52,089 nt of DNA from an uncultured Bacteroidales bacterium (lineage in GTDB: Bacteria > Bacteroidota > Bacteroidia > Bacteroidales > UBA932): NCBI GenBank assembly GCA_937899055.1, contig CALBPX010000132.1, positions 1-52,089 on the forward strand, read 5' to 3'. The notes under the pieces are model-generated. The model was given only the letters and a program-made list of their open reading frames with translations. It did not search any database and had not been told where the DNA came from. Positions 51,884-52,089 of the stretch are shown here, one piece after another (the stretch's first letter is position 1; each line of letters starts with the position of its first letter). The position numbers were made by a program, and so were the translations under genes.

Positions 51884-51978
51884 ATAATTACGTAATTAAC
51901 TACAAAACAGATAGTTGCTGGGCACGCAGACTGCCGCCAGAGCAGTGAGAAATGATGCGGTTGCCAGCGGAAGGGATC

Positions 51979-52089
51979 AGGCAAAGAGTTCGCGGAGGAC
52001 GGACAGGGAGGAGGAGCCGTTTGCTGGAGAAATTAGGCAAAGAGTTCGCGGAGGACGGACAGGGAGGAGGAGCCGTTTGCTGGAGAAAT
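51979..52089 (-). repeat. 56-bp tandem repeat, 2 copies, reaching the window edge
   Basis: Unit 51979-52034 is repeated from 52035 to the end of the window (55 of 56 bases) with no visible difference. Period 56, not divisible by three. It begins inside the tail of a minus-strand gene and continues past its stop. Confidence 0.95.
52033..52089 (-). CDS. C-terminal end of an unidentified gene, partial
   Basis: From the window edge the minus strand reads ISPANGSSSLSVLRELFA then TAA at 52033-52035. The amphipathic ending looks like a genuine protein C-terminus, and the tandem copy after the stop repeats the same DNA in a shifted frame, as at the end of rsgA. The rest lies outside the window, so the product is unknown. 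Confidence 0.4.
   Translation of the reverse strand: MSPANGSSSLSVLRELFA

Overview
The window reads as a chromosomal segment of an uncultured or gut-type Bacteroidales bacterium (phylum Bacteroidota). The reasons are: nearly every recognisable promoter has the Bacteroidota form TTG-N18-21-TAnnTTTG instead of -35/-10 boxes; Shine-Dalgarno sequences are weak; FeoA is fused to FeoB; and family choices are typical of the group (DUF5686-type outer-membrane protein, fimbrillin-like lipoprotein with GLUG repeats, bifunctional DAHP synthase/chorismate mutase, HipBA). No rRNA, CRISPR array or complete prophage is visible.

Layout. 1-690: edge of an integrated element, with the C-terminal end of an AlbA_2/winged-helix type protein and a tRNA-3'-end-like sequence. 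688-6877: shikimate block, a DAHP synthase/chorismate mutase diverging from aroB - aroD::aroA fusion - aroC. 6867-11514: serine hydrolase, CapA-like protein, lipoprotein, NagZ-like GH3. 11570-14071: FeoAB. 14220-16724: a small peptide gene and a large GLUG-repeat surface lipoprotein. 16912: tRNA-Glu. 17075-28486: a tight cluster (serine hydrolase, acyltransferase, ketoacyl synthase, ACP, MMPL exporter, CrtI-like oxidoreductase, LolA-like, DUF5686-like) that looks like a small acyl/polyene-lipid synthesis and export system. 28517-31565: M20 dipeptidase and an inserted hipBA module bounded by direct repeats. 31710-35199: tRNA(CAT), rpsJ, fusA, rpsG, rpsL. 35614-41161: ornithine/carbamoyl-phosphate genes (rocD, arcC, argF, pyrI, pyrB) and a frameshifted lipoprotein. 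41226-47517: AspT-type transporter, MATE exporter, rsgA, polyprenyl synthase, small membrane protein. 47688-52089: DUF4143 ATPase, U32 peptidase, REP-associated-type (RAYT) transposase, repeats, and the tail of one more gene.

The most unusual signal is window-wide. Short tandem repeats interrupt conserved housekeeping enzymes in frame: DAHP synthase (3 x 105 bp), AroB (3 x 42 bp), RsgA (7 x 27 bp and 2 x 48 bp) and polyprenyl synthase (2.6 x 33 bp). Tandem repeats lying outside genes or running over a stop codon have periods of 31, 38, 45 and 56 bp; only one of these (45) is divisible by three. A 33-bp array lies just upstream of the transposase gene, in a stretch whose coding status is uncertain. 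The pattern suggests an active repeat-generating process filtered by selection on reading frame. The RAYT-like transposase, flanked by two near-identical REP-like hairpins and by tandem repeats on both sides, is a candidate participant, but that link is inference.

A second pattern is an 18-base sequence (TTTCAAAACAGATTCTTA) placed identically upstream of the -7 box of unlinked genes, which may be a promoter element or regulon site.
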